This document shows, in pieces, positions 1 to 8,638 of a stretch of DNA of 64,000 nt. The DNA comes from Desulfogranum marinum (lineage in GTDB: Bacteria > Desulfobacterota > Desulfobulbia > Desulfobulbales > Desulfobulbaceae). Below the pieces are notes generated by a model that searched no databases, was not told the origin of the DNA, and saw only the letters and a list, made by a program, of their open reading frames with translations. Within the stretch, counting starts at the first letter, position 1. Every line of letters starts with the position of its first letter. The stretch is taken from assembly GCF_016918565.1 (NCBI RefSeq), contig NZ_JAFFQD010000002.1, forward strand, positions 239,029 through 303,028. The letters run 5' to 3'. A program made the translations under genes and the position numbers.

Positions 1-10
1 ACGGGCTCCA

Positions 11-844
11 ATGATTGGTATGGATCAGTACCGGCAGCAGGTAGAGGAAGCAGTTGCTTTTCTTCGGCAGCGGCTGCCGCGCATGCCGGAGGTTATTATC
101 CAGTTGGGAACCGGATTAAGCGGACTTGTACCGGCCATGGATGATGTGGTCGATTTTTCCTACGAAGAGCTGCCCCATTTCCCGCGTTCAACGGTTGCCA
201 CCCACGCAGGTAATCTGATCTGTGGTCGACTTGGTGGGCAGGACGTCGCCATACTCCAGGGTAGATTTCATTATTATGAAGGGTACTCCACCAAAGAGGT
301 GACCTTTCCCGTCCGCGTTCTTTCTCAGCTTGGCGCCCGTATGGCCCTGATTACCAATGCCAGCGGAGGGTTGAACAGTACATATAAGCCTGGGACGATC
401 ATGATTATGGCAGATCATATCAATCTCCTTCCTGAAAATCCCCTGCGTGGACCAAATATTGATCACTGGGGGGAGCGATTTCCTGATCTTTCCTGCCCCT
501 ATGCTCCCGCCTTGCAGCAGAAAGCATTGGCTGCAGCAGCTGCAACTGATATTGGCGATGTCTGTACGGGAACCTACATATGCATCCCTGGACCCAGCTT
601 GGAGACTCCGGCTGAAACTCGTTATTTGAAGATGATCGGTGCCGATGCCGTTGGCATGTCTTCTGTGCCGGAGGTAATTGTTGCCCTTCATGCGGGGATG
701 GAGGTTCTTGGGCTGTCTGTGGTTGCCAATGTCAATGATCCTGATAATTTTCAACCAATACTGCTGGACGATATTGTGGAGGCCGCTGAAAAGGCAGGTC
801 CTCGGTTACGAACGTTGCTGGTTTCTTTTTTGTCGGAGCTCTGA
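11..844 (+). CDS. Purine nucleoside / methylthioinosine phosphorylase
   Basis: Trimeric PNP/MTA-phosphorylase family enzyme that splits purine (deoxy)nucleosides with phosphate in the cytosol. Visible family motifs are GTGLSGL near residue 33, HAGN near 65, RFHYYEGY near 85, TNASGGLN near 115 and GADAVGMSSVPE near 210; 277 aa is normal for the family. The Asn after SVVA matches the Asn that selects 6-oxopurines in human PNP, whereas by my hand alignment the His that contacts the ribose 5'-OH (human His257) is a Leu, as expected for a methylthio substrate. With the deaminase gene starting 3 nt downstream, methylthioinosine is a plausible substrate (inference). The ATGATT start at position 11 may overlap the end of a gene outside the window; ATG at 20 is an alternative start. 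Family certain, substrate uncertain. Confidence 0.9.
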   Translation: MIGMDQYRQQVEEAVAFLRQRLPRMPEVIIQLGTGLSGLVPAMDDVVDFSYEELPHFPRSTVATHAGNLICGRLGGQDVAILQGRFHYYEGYSTKEVTFPVRVLSQLGARMALITNASGGLNSTYKPGTIMIMADHINLLPENPLRGPNIDHWGERFPDLSCPYAPALQQKALAAAAATDIGDVCTGTYICIPGPSLETPAETRYLKMIGADAVGMSSVPEVIVALHAGMEVLGLSVVANVNDPDNFQPILLDDIVEAAEKAGPRLRTLLVSFLSEL

Positions 845-846
845 GG

Positions 847-2178
847 ATGAACAAAAAAACTGTGGATTTGATTCTGAGTGGTCGCTACCTGCTGATCCTG
901 GATAAGAAGGATACTATTGTTGAACAGGGAGCACTGGCGATCAACGATGGGGTCATCGTCGCCCGAGGAAAGACCGAGGAAATCGGTGCAACCTACAGAG
1001 CCAGACATATCATAGCTGAAGAGCATGGGTTGATAATGCCCGGTCTCGTCAATACCCATACCCATGCTGCCATGTCTTGCTTCAGGGGACTCGCAGATGA
1101 TTTACCGCTCATGCAGTGGCTCCAGGAGTATATCTTTCCTGTTGAGGCTACCCTGTCTGGTGATATGGTGTACAGTGCCACCTTGCTCTCATTGTGTGAA
1201 ATGATCAAGTCCGGGACTACTTCTTTTTGCGATATGTATCTTTTTGCCGCCGATGTGTGTCGTGCTGTGGAGCAGTCAGGTATGCGTGCCTGGGTAGGAG
1301 AGGTACTGTATGATTTCCCTTCACCAAATTATGGTGAACTTGCAAACGGTTTTGCCTACACCCAAGAGCTGCTTGCGCAGTACCGTAATCATGATTTGAT
1401 CCGGATAACCATCGATCCTCATGCTGTGTATACATGTTCGCCTGAATTGCTGGTGCGTTTGGGCAACATGGCCAGAGACAATGACCTCCTGTACCATGTC
1501 CATCTTGCTGAAAACAGTGATGAGGTTAATACCTGTAAAGAACGTTACGGGTGTTCGCCTGTCCAGCACTTGGAAAAACTTGGTCTTTTAGACGAACACG
1601 TAGTGGCTGCTCACTGCGTGATGGTAACGGATGATGAAATTGAGCTTATGGCAGAAAGAGGAGTGAAGGTCGCCCACTGTCCGGAATCGAACCTGAAGTT
1701 AGCATCAGGTGTGGCGCCTGTACCAAAACTCATCGATCAAGGAGTTACTGTGGGTATCGGTACCGATGGTGCCGCTTCCAATAACGATGTTGATATGTTT
1801 GGTGAGATGAATACAGCTGCCAAGGTACACAAAGTCACCTCTATGGATCCCACAACCATGGATGCTGTTTCGACTCTTCGAGCCGGTACCATGGGGGGGG
1901 CCGCGGTGCTTGGTGCAGACAAGGTGATTGGATCACTTGAGGTTGGGAAAAAAGCTGACTGCATTGTCATTGACCTTGATCAGCCCCATCTGACTCCTCT
2001 GTATAACCCTGTTTCCCATCTTGTGTATGCGGCCAGAGGCGGCGATGTTATTCATTCTGTTATCAATGGCAGGGTAGTGATGGAAGACCGTCAATTGCTC
2101 ACTCTCGATGAAAATGCTATTATACGAAAAATACAGGAAATGGCGTTGGGAATCAGCAAGCAAAGGAATGTCGGTTGA
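847..2178 (+). CDS. mtaD: 5-methylthioadenosine/S-adenosylhomocysteine deaminase
   Basis: Metal-dependent amidohydrolase that deaminates the adenine ring of MTA, SAH or adenosine to the inosine form. The TIM-barrel metal site is visible as NTHTHAAMS (two His, near residue 70), HVHLAENSDE near 220, AAHCVMV near 255 and GTDGAASNNDVDM near 312. The FRGLADDLPLMQWL stretch after the HTH motif is typical of the MtaD/TrzA/AtzB branch. 443 aa is standard. It begins 3 nt after the phosphorylase stop, so the pair is almost certainly one operon: the deaminase would make the 6-oxo nucleoside that the phosphorylase then cleaves. The gene carries an 8-G run at 1893-1900. Start ATG is preceded by GAGG at the end of the upstream gene. 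Confidence 0.93.
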   Translation: MNKKTVDLILSGRYLLILDKKDTIVEQGALAINDGVIVARGKTEEIGATYRARHIIAEEHGLIMPGLVNTHTHAAMSCFRGLADDLPLMQWLQEYIFPVEATLSGDMVYSATLLSLCEMIKSGTTSFCDMYLFAADVCRAVEQSGMRAWVGEVLYDFPSPNYGELANGFAYTQELLAQYRNHDLIRITIDPHAVYTCSPELLVRLGNMARDNDLLYHVHLAENSDEVNTCKERYGCSPVQHLEKLGLLDEHVVAAHCVMVTDDEIELMAERGVKVAHCPESNLKLASGVAPVPKLIDQGVTVGIGTDGAASNNDVDMFGEMNTAAKVHKVTSMDPTTMDAVSTLRAGTMGGAAVLGADKVIGSLEVGKKADCIVIDLDQPHLTPLYNPVSHLVYAARGGDVIHSVINGRVVMEDRQLLTLDENAIIRKIQEMALGISKQRNVG

Positions 2179-2247
2179 CAGTGTATAGCTTGAAATGCTA
2201 TTGTTGTCGGATTTAACAGTAAAGTAAACTTCAAAGAGGTAGCCCCT

Positions 2248-2433
2248 ATGTTCGGTCTTGGAATGCCCGAATTGATAATTATTCTTGTCATTATCGTTAT
2301 CATTTTTGGTGCAGGTAAACTGCCTGAAATTGGAAGTGGAATAGGCAAGGGCATTAAAAATTTTAAAGATGCCACCAAGCAGGAAAAAGAATCAAAATCC
2401 ATTGAAGAAGATAAAAAAGATCCTGAAGCGTAA
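2248..2433 (+). CDS. tatA: Sec-independent translocase TatA/E-type subunit (61 aa)
   Basis: Small membrane protein of the twin-arginine translocation pore for folded, often cofactor-bearing proteins. It shows the canonical plan: short N-terminal MFGLGMPEL, one transmembrane helix (about residues 5-21, rich in Ile/Val), the [10 protein letters not shown] hinge and an amphipathic helix [12 protein letters not shown], followed by a short charged tail. At 61 aa it is at the short end of the family. SD-like AAAGAGG lies about 8 nt before ATG. A second tatA-like gene follows 40 nt later; no tatC is nearby, so the receptor complex must be encoded elsewhere. Confidence 0.93.
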   Translation: MFGLGMPELIIILVIIVIIFGAGKLPEIGSGIGKGIKNFKDATKQEKESKSIEEDKKDPEA

Positions 2434-2473
2434 GTAGATGAGTTTGTAACTGCTTGTTTTAGGGAGGACAGTC

Positions 2474-2722
2474 ATGTTTGGATTAGGTACACCAGAACTT
2501 CTGGTAATTTTTGGTATAGCGTTTCTTATTTTTGGTGGGAAAAAACTACCGGAAATCGGTGCTGGTCTTGGTAAGGCGATTGGTTCCTTTAAAAATGGTC
2601 TTAATGAGGTTGAGGACATGGGACTGGATATTAAAAAAAACCTGCCTGGGGTGAAAGAAGTTACCGCAATGCAGGACAAAGTGGACAAGGCAAAGAATAT
2701 ATCCAAAGTGCTTACCAAATAA
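2474..2722 (+). CDS. Second TatA/TatB-like translocase subunit (82 aa)
   Basis: Paralogue of the preceding protein: MFGLGTPELLVIF start, one hydrophobic helix to about residue 20, the FGGKKLPEIGAGLGKAIGSF hinge and amphipathic helix, then a longer charged C-terminal tail (residues 40-82) predicted to be helical. The tail is longer than in the upstream copy but far shorter than classical TatB, and the Phe-Gly hinge is TatA-like. It may supply a TatB-like function or be a second TatA; the sequence does not decide. A good SD (GGGAGGA) lies 7-8 nt before ATG, and the two genes are probably co-transcribed. Confidence 0.9.
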   Translation: MFGLGTPELLVIFGIAFLIFGGKKLPEIGAGLGKAIGSFKNGLNEVEDMGLDIKKNLPGVKEVTAMQDKVDKAKNISKVLTK

Positions 2723-2774
2723 TTTTTTAATCTCCTTGTCGGCAGCCCCCTCACGGAAATCTTCATTTTTGTAG

Positions 2775-2837
2775 CTCAATATGTTCTATTGAGATAAAAT
2801 CCTTCAAAATTGTTACCAGAGGTTCTGGTAACAATTT
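2775..2837 (+). terminator. Two adjacent hairpins after the tat genes
   Basis: Within the roughly 300 nt gap before glutamate synthase there are two perfect stems. The first is CTCAATA (2775-2781) pairing with TATTGAG (2787-2793). The second is a 14-bp perfect stem, 2807-2820 with 2824-2837, around a 3-nt GGT loop. The second is followed by TGTTCTT rather than a long T run, so it could be a terminator for the tat genes or a protein-binding dyad for the glt operon. The rest of the gap shows no gene. Confidence 0.5.
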
Positions 2838-3018
2838 GTTCTTATGGAGGGCTCCCTTTCCTCTTGACAAGGTTGCAGTGTTTCTGTAACTTTTCATGCT
2901 TGCAACTCAGCTTAACTTCATGAGACATCCCCTGTCTCTGGAATTACATCTGCTTGTATTGTATCGCCAGTTTTCCTGGTCAAATCCGCTTCCAAGAATG
3001 ACTTTTCAGGAGTAATGC

Positions 3019-4167
3019 ATGTGCCGATTAGCTCTAAAAAGCGCAGATGAACCGTTTTCCCCATACGAAGTCCTGACTGCCATGGAGGCCATGCAGGAAG
3101 GATATGATGGCAGTGGCCTAGGGCTACTGCTGCGTGGAATCGAGTTTGAAGATTTTAAACTGCACCCCCGTCATGTTATTTTATCCGGGATAGCCCATAC
3201 AGAAAGGGCCCTGAATCGCATGGCTGACTATATGACTGATTCAGGATATGATTTTCGATATCAACATGATTTTGAACGTCGTAAAGGTATAATTGATGAA
3301 CGGTCACGAGGTCGATTTAAATATGTTGTCAGGGTCTACAGAGTACCGGAGAGATGGAAAAGCCTGACCAAAAAAGAGCAGGAAGCCGAGCTGCTTGCCA
3401 CCCGTCTTGCCCTACGCAAAGACGGGGAAGATCATGGTGGCGATTTAACAGTTTTTTCACTCTGGAATGATGTTATCACGATTAAAGAAGTAGGATGGCC
3501 GCTCCAGGTCGGCAACGGCCTCAGTCTTGATGATAACAGGATCAGGGCTAGGGTGGTTATGGCCCAAGGGAGGCAGAATACCAACTATGGTATTAATCTT
3601 TATGCATGCCATCCCTTCTTTATCCAGGGAATTTCGACCATGACCAACGGTGAAAATACTGCTTTTATCCCCGTCAAGGAATACCTGGAAGGTCGTGAGG
3701 TTCCCGGTTATTTGGGATACCACAGTGATTCGGAGGTTTTTGCCCATATTCTTCACTACGTAACCAAAGTCCTTGGTCTGCCGCTTGAAGTATATAAACA
3801 TGTTATTACTCCCCTTAAAACAGAAGAACTTGACAGGCATCCACAGGGCGAATTCCTTAAAGGATTGCGCACTGCCTGTCGCCGCCTTATAATCGATGGC
3901 CCGAACGCGGTGATTGGAACCTTGCCCGATGAAACCTGTTTGTTGGTTATGGATCAGAAGAAACTGCGGCCTGCAACTGTCGGTGGTCGGCCCGGAGCCT
4001 GGGCCATCGCGTCAGAAATGTGCGGCGTAGATGCCCTTGTACCTGATCGCGATCCATCTTTAGATTTCCAGCCCATGCGGGAGCATACAGTTATCATTCC
4101 ACCTGAACGAAAGGAACTTACAATATGGTCTCAGTTCGATCCATTTTCACTAGCCCAAGCAGCTTAA
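3019..4167 (+). CDS. Glutamate synthase, glutaminase (GATase II) subunit
   Basis: Stand-alone class II glutamine amidotransferase domain of a split glutamate synthase; it would release ammonia from glutamine for the FMN subunit encoded next. It begins Met-Cys, so Cys2 is available as the N-terminal nucleophile after Met removal. The YDGSGLGLLLRG segment near residue 29 and the FAHIL/PGYLGYHSDSE region near residue 240 fit this family. In classical GltB this domain is the N-terminal part of a ~1500-residue chain; here it is 382 aa on its own. It overlaps the next gene by 43 nt, which suggests translational coupling. Start ATG at 3019 follows AGGAG at about 6 nt. Confidence 0.87.
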   Translation: MCRLALKSADEPFSPYEVLTAMEAMQEGYDGSGLGLLLRGIEFEDFKLHPRHVILSGIAHTERALNRMADYMTDSGYDFRYQHDFERRKGIIDERSRGRFKYVVRVYRVPERWKSLTKKEQEAELLATRLALRKDGEDHGGDLTVFSLWNDVITIKEVGWPLQVGNGLSLDDNRIRARVVMAQGRQNTNYGINLYACHPFFIQGISTMTNGENTAFIPVKEYLEGREVPGYLGYHSDSEVFAHILHYVTKVLGLPLEVYKHVITPLKTEELDRHPQGEFLKGLRTACRRLIIDGPNAVIGTLPDETCLLVMDQKKLRPATVGGRPGAWAIASEMCGVDALVPDRDPSLDFQPMREHTVIIPPERKELTIWSQFDPFSLAQAA

Positions 4168-5765
4168 CTTATCATGACCTTCCCTGGGTCATCAAACACC
4201 GCGAAGACCGCTGCACTCTTTGTGGCAGGTGTACTTCTGTCTGTCCGGTTGGTGCTATTTACCTTACTTACAGGCGCCAGCGAGTACCCAAGCTTGATGT
4301 ACTCAAGAAAAAAAGAGGGAATGAATACCGACATTTCGTAGGTATTCGCCAACAGACAGATATTGCCAAACGATGCATCGGTTGCGGCATGTGCTCCATG
4401 GTCTGTCCCAACGAAGCCATTGGCCCGGAGCCCAATCAAAATGAGAATCGATCCCACTTTATCCATAACCAAAAGGGTGAGGCATATAAAAGGGGGGGGC
4501 GACGGAATTCGACCGGGGCAACGATTCTAGATCGTATCTCTTTTGATCGTATCTCCATGTTGACTGATCCTGCTCTGGATGCGGGGCGCCACGAATTTAA
4601 CTACAATACAATTCTTGGCAGGGTGCTTTCCCCTGAAGATTATTTAAAGAAAAAAGCTACCGGAGAATGGATTCCGCCGACCAGGGAAGTTTTTCCTTTT
4701 ATCATCGGTTCCATGTCTTTTGGTGCTCTTTCTCCTAATATGTGGTTGGGGTTGTTACAAGGTGTTGCTTACTGTAACGAAGTGCTTGGAATTCCGGTGG
4801 TAATGGCCACCGGTGAGGGGGGCTGTCCCCCATGGGTTCTGAAGTCGCCGTTTTTGAAATATATTATTCTCCAGATCGCGTCCGGTTACTTCGGGTGGGA
4901 TGAAATTATTCGTGCGATTCCTGAAATGCAATGCGATCCGGCTGCTATTGAGATTAAGTACGGTCAGGGAGCCAAACCAGGCGATGGCGGCTTGTTGATG
5001 TGGTTTAAAGTCAGTAAGTTGATAGCCCGTCTGCGTGGTGTGCCTGAAGGTGTTGACTTACCCTCACCACCGGTACACCAGACACTCTATTCCATTGAAG
5101 AGAGTGTCATGAAAATGATCCAGACCATGTCCATGGCTTTTGGTTTTCGCGTACCGGTGTATCCGAAAATTTCCGGCTCTACTTCAGCCAAGGCCGTGCT
5201 GAACAACCTGGTTCGTAATCCATATGCCTCTGGTTTGATGATCGACGGTATTGATGGGGGGACAGGAGCTGCCTATGATGTGAGTATGCAGGCCACCGGA
5301 CACCCTGTAGCTTCCAATCTGAGGGAATGCTATCTCGACCTTGTTGCGCAGGGGAAACAAAATGAAATTCCTCTTTTTGCAGCTGGTGGAGTGGGTAAAA
5401 ATGGGAATGTTACCCAGAACGGTATGGCATTGATCATGCTCGGCGCTTCAGGCGTACACGTAGGCAAGTACATAATGCAGTCTGCTGCCGGATGTCTCGG
5501 TAATGAACTTGGGCGCTGTAATGTGTGCAACACAGGTATTTGCCCCAAAGGGATTACCAGTCAGAATGAAAAATTGTATCGTAGGCTCGATCCCGATGAC
5601 GTGGCGCAGCGGGTGGCCGATACCTTCATGGGTATTCGTACCGAGATGAAAAAAATAATGGCACCACTCGGTCGATCACAGAGTTTGCCCATAGGTATGT
5701 CCGATGCCCTTGGAATTGATGATGCCGCCGCTGCTGAACGGCTGAAAATTAATTATATCTGTTGA
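4125..5765 (+). CDS. gltB: Glutamate synthase, ferredoxin-FMN (synthase) subunit
   Basis: Core synthase domain joining ammonia to 2-oxoglutarate. The N-terminus has a two-cluster ferredoxin module: CTLCGRCTSVCPVGAI (near residue 30) and CIGCGMCSMVCPNEAI (near 85). The FMN-binding TIM barrel follows, with GSMSFGALSPNMW, ATGEGGCPPW, EIKYGQGAKPGDGG, ISGSTSAKAV and IDGIDGGTGAAYD. The late Cys-rich ELGRCNVCNTGICPKGI fits the 3Fe-4S site of glutamate synthases. This is the archaeal-type layout, lacking the N-terminal GATase and C-terminal GXGXG parts, which are encoded by the flanking ORFs. The start within the previous gene is supported by the residues just before the first cluster (YHDLPWVIKHREDRC). 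An 8-G run sits at 4492-4499. Confidence 0.92.
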   Translation: MVSVRSIFTSPSSLTYHDLPWVIKHREDRCTLCGRCTSVCPVGAIYLTYRRQRVPKLDVLKKKRGNEYRHFVGIRQQTDIAKRCIGCGMCSMVCPNEAIGPEPNQNENRSHFIHNQKGEAYKRGGRRNSTGATILDRISFDRISMLTDPALDAGRHEFNYNTILGRVLSPEDYLKKKATGEWIPPTREVFPFIIGSMSFGALSPNMWLGLLQGVAYCNEVLGIPVVMATGEGGCPPWVLKSPFLKYIILQIASGYFGWDEIIRAIPEMQCDPAAIEIKYGQGAKPGDGGLLMWFKVSKLIARLRGVPEGVDLPSPPVHQTLYSIEESVMKMIQTMSMAFGFRVPVYPKISGSTSAKAVLNNLVRNPYASGLMIDGIDGGTGAAYDVSMQATGHPVASNLRECYLDLVAQGKQNEIPLFAAGGVGKNGNVTQNGMALIMLGASGVHVGKYIMQSAAGCLGNELGRCNVCNTGICPKGITSQNEKLYRRLDPDDVAQRVADTFMGIRTEMKKIMAPLGRSQSLPIGMSDALGIDDAAAAERLKINYIC

Positions 5766-5776
5766 TCGAAAATACT

Positions 5777-8137
5777 ATGAGTCAAGAAAATACAAATGTA
5801 ATTACCGTTCCAGGTAAGGATAAAGACAATCAGCGCATTTCCTCGAAAGTCTTTGAGGAAGAGGTTCGCGGCGCTGCAGCTGCTTGTGACCGGCTGATCC
5901 TTGAATCTTTTGGTCAACATAATATTGGTTTGCGGCTTGGAACAAAGCAGCGGCCCGTGCATCTGACGGTTAAAGGGCCGGTTGGGCAGCGACTTGGTTG
6001 TATGGGGCAGCCCGGAGCAACCATTATCTGTGAAGGATCTGCCTCGGATGATGTTGGTTACCTTAATATTGGTGCCGACATCGTCGTCAAAGGGGACGCA
6101 ACCAATGGCGTCTGCAATGCCATGGCCGCCGGACGAGTCATGATTGGTGGGTCAATCGGTGCCCGCGGTCTGACCATGACCAAGTGGAATCCGGATTATG
6201 AAAAACCCGAGATGTGGGTACTTGGTTCTGTCGGTGATACCTTTGCCGAGTTTAACTGCGGTGGTGTTGGCGTCATTTGCGGGGTTGAACCTAGAAATCC
6301 GGAGAATGTTCTCGGATATCGTCCCTGTGTCGGCATGGTCGGCGGCAAAATATTCTACCGTGGACAGACCGATGACACGTATTCGAGAACTAATGCCAAG
6401 CTTTCCGATCCGACTGATAGTGACTGGGAATGGCTGATTGCAAATTTACCGGGTTACCTGGAATCCATAGAACGACCTGAGCTTTTGGAGATGTTGTCAG
6501 TCCGGGAGGAATGGCAGGTTCTTGACGCTATCACCCCGCAGGAAAGGGCACTGATGTTCTCTGGACCAATGCCTATGGAAGAGTTTCGCAGGCGTATCTG
6601 GATGCAAGGCTTTGATGGAGGAGACCCGCTGCGGGATCTTGCTCCTGCCCTTGAAAGAAGCGTTATCGGGGTGGTTGAAACAGGGGATATGCGTCGTAAA
6701 AAGCCTTACTGGGCAAATCGCGATTCAGCAGCACCCTGTACATTTTATTGTCCCATTCATATTCCTACCATTGACCGGTTGCGGCTGATAAGGGAAGGGC
6801 GAAACGAAGAAGCCTATGAAATGCTGCTTCGGTATACTCCTTTTCCTGCCTCTGTATGCGGGACAATCTGTCCGAACCTCTGCATTCAGAACTGTTCCCG
6901 GGAAAAAATAGATTACAGCATAGATGTCTCCGTTCTTGGGCGGGCTGTTCAACGGGTTGACCCGCCTGAGCCTGAACCTTCCATCAACGCTAAAGTCGCT
7001 GTCATTGGAGGTGGTCCGGCTGGTATGGCCGTAGCTTGGCATCTTGCTCAGCACGGTATACGAGCGGATATTTTCGAGCAGGATAAAGTGCTTGGTGGAA
7101 AACTAGCGCAAACCATTCCCTGGGAGCGGCTTTCTAAAGCAGTCTGGGAGATGGAGGTTGAACGTTTTCTTAAATATGAAAATATCCATGTCAATCTGGG
7201 CGTCAGTTTAACCAAAGAAAAGGTTGAAGAACTGAAAGAGCAGTATGATTATGTGGTCATTGGTGTGGGAGCGCATCTGCCTAAAACCCTGTCATTCCCA
7301 GGGCATGAAAAGGTGATCCCAGCCCTTGATTATCTTAAGGCGGCAAAAAGCGATACCCCGATGGTGACCGGTAAACAGGTGGTCATAATCGGTGCCGGCA
7401 ATGTCGGCTGTGATGTGGCGGCAGAGGCGTATCGCCTTGGGGCTGAGCAGGTTACTCTGGTTGATATCCAAAAGCCACTTGCTTTCGGCAAGGAACGGGA
7501 AGCAGCCGAGGCTCTTGGCGCAACCTTTCAATGGCCTGTAATGACGCAAGAAGTGACCGATGAGGGATTGATAACCAACGATGGTACGCTGATACCTGCA
7601 CAAACTGTGATTATCTCCATTGGGGATATTCCCACGTTGCCGTTTTTGCCTGATTCAGTTGAGGTGGTTAATGTCGCCGGCGGTTCCTGGATTAAGAGCG
7701 ATGAGACTGGTCGTACCAGTGATGAAAAAATATTTGCTGTTGGTGACGTAGAACGTCCAGGGCTTGCTACCAATGCCCTTGGTGCGGGAAAACGTACTGC
7801 AGAATTTATTGTCGCTGAAATCAAGGGAGAACCATGGCTTCCTTTTAACAAGCGGTTAATAAAATATGAAGATCTCACCATTGCCCATTATGATCCGGAA
7901 AGAGATAAGGCTATTACGGAGGATCAGCAGGCGGCGAGATGTCTGAGTTGCGGCTCCTGTCGGGATTGTCATCTGTGTGAAACTATCTGTCCCACTAATG
8001 CTATTTCAAGGCAGGAAAAGAAGATGGGAGCTGATGGGGTTGACTATGAGTATGTCTCTGATGATAACAAATGTATTGCCTGCGGCTTCTGTGCAGATAC
8101 CTGTCCTTGCGGCATCTGGGTCATGCAACCCTTCTGA
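5777..8137 (+). CDS. gltD: Glutamate synthase GXGXG domain fused to GltD-type oxidoreductase
   Basis: Fusion protein. Residues ~40-260 form the GXGXG beta-helix normally at the C-terminus of GltB, with repeated Gly-rich turns such as GQRLGCMGQPGATI and GGSIGARGLTMTK. Residues ~310-700 are the FAD/NAD(P)H small subunit: a Cys-rich helical part (CTFYCPIHIPT, CGTICPNLCIQNCSR), FAD-binding AVIGGGPAGMAVAWHLA, NAD(P)-binding VVIIGAGNVGCDVAAEA and FAVGDVERPG. The C-terminus adds two 4Fe-4S motifs (CHLCETICPTNAI, CIACGFCADTCPCGI). It probably delivers electrons from NAD(P)H or ferredoxin to the FMN subunit. An in-frame TTG at 5762 overlaps the upstream stop; I prefer ATG at 5777, but neither has a strong SD. 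Confidence 0.9.
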   Translation: MSQENTNVITVPGKDKDNQRISSKVFEEEVRGAAAACDRLILESFGQHNIGLRLGTKQRPVHLTVKGPVGQRLGCMGQPGATIICEGSASDDVGYLNIGADIVVKGDATNGVCNAMAAGRVMIGGSIGARGLTMTKWNPDYEKPEMWVLGSVGDTFAEFNCGGVGVICGVEPRNPENVLGYRPCVGMVGGKIFYRGQTDDTYSRTNAKLSDPTDSDWEWLIANLPGYLESIERPELLEMLSVREEWQVLDAITPQERALMFSGPMPMEEFRRRIWMQGFDGGDPLRDLAPALERSVIGVVETGDMRRKKPYWANRDSAAPCTFYCPIHIPTIDRLRLIREGRNEEAYEMLLRYTPFPASVCGTICPNLCIQNCSREKIDYSIDVSVLGRAVQRVDPPEPEPSINAKVAVIGGGPAGMAVAWHLAQHGIRADIFEQDKVLGGKLAQTIPWERLSKAVWEMEVERFLKYENIHVNLGVSLTKEKVEELKEQYDYVVIGVGAHLPKTLSFPGHEKVIPALDYLKAAKSDTPMVTGKQVVIIGAGNVGCDVAAEAYRLGAEQVTLVDIQKPLAFGKEREAAEALGATFQWPVMTQEVTDEGLITNDGTLIPAQTVIISIGDIPTLPFLPDSVEVVNVAGGSWIKSDETGRTSDEKIFAVGDVERPGLATNALGAGKRTAEFIVAEIKGEPWLPFNKRLIKYEDLTIAHYDPERDKAITEDQQAARCLSCGSCRDCHLCETICPTNAISRQEKKMGADGVDYEYVSDDNKCIACGFCADTCPCGIWVMQPF

Positions 8138-8181
8138 TTGATATCGCTTTCAACTGGGGCGCACCTCCAAAATTCTTATTC

Positions 8182-8221
8182 AGCCCTTTTTTGCCGTAAT
8201 GTGCAAAAAAGGGCTTTTTTT
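8182..8221 (+). terminator. Rho-independent terminator of the glutamate synthase operon
   Basis: A perfect 13-bp stem (8182-8194 with 8203-8215) around an 8-nt loop, followed by a T run to 8221. The stop codon of the convergent minus-strand gene lies inside the T run, so the hairpin probably ends both transcripts. Confidence 0.9.
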
Positions 8222-8495
8222 ATGTCTTTTTCACGATTCGCATTACGACCTTGTATTTTTTACCGTCAAGATCTTTAGGCAGGGTCATTCCGTTAGGAAC
8301 CAATAGGGTCAAGACTTGTCCGTTGTGAGGATCCTGCCTGAATTGCTTGCGCCTCTCTTCACCGGCCGGTCGTGTTATTTGTTTGCGCGGAGGTCTGACA
8401 TTAAGGATTTCAGCTTCCACGCTAATGGAGTTGGTATCGGTTTTTTTAACTGGTGGTCCAATAGGTTGAACTTGTCCGATAATGATATCTACCAT
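8220..8495 (-). CDS. Hypothetical protein, 91 aa
   Basis: I do not recognise this protein. It is soluble and basic, with no signal peptide or membrane helix. The N-terminal half is hydrophobic and variable (IIIGQVQPIGPP), the middle is strongly charged (GEERRKQFRQD), and the C-terminus is a beta-like LDGKKYKVVMRIVKKT. It is convergent with glutamate synthase and ends inside that operon's terminator. Codon use looks like its neighbours and a coding ORF of this length with a sensible composition is unlikely by chance, but no function can be assigned. The antisense ORF at 8316-8534 is less convincing. Confidence 0.65.
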   Translation of the reverse strand: MVDIIIGQVQPIGPPVKKTDTNSISVEAEILNVRPPRKQITRPAGEERRKQFRQDPHNGQVLTLLVPNGMTLPKDLDGKKYKVVMRIVKKT

Positions 8496-8638
8496 GGTCC
8501 CTTCTCCAAAGATGTAGAGTTGCGAGTATGTTAAAATTATATCGGTTATCGCTTTAATTTGCCCTAATTATTTTATGGTTGACATATGATCACCTCGGGC
8601 TGATTGATTGTCTTATCAATGACGCGGGTAAAGTTCTC

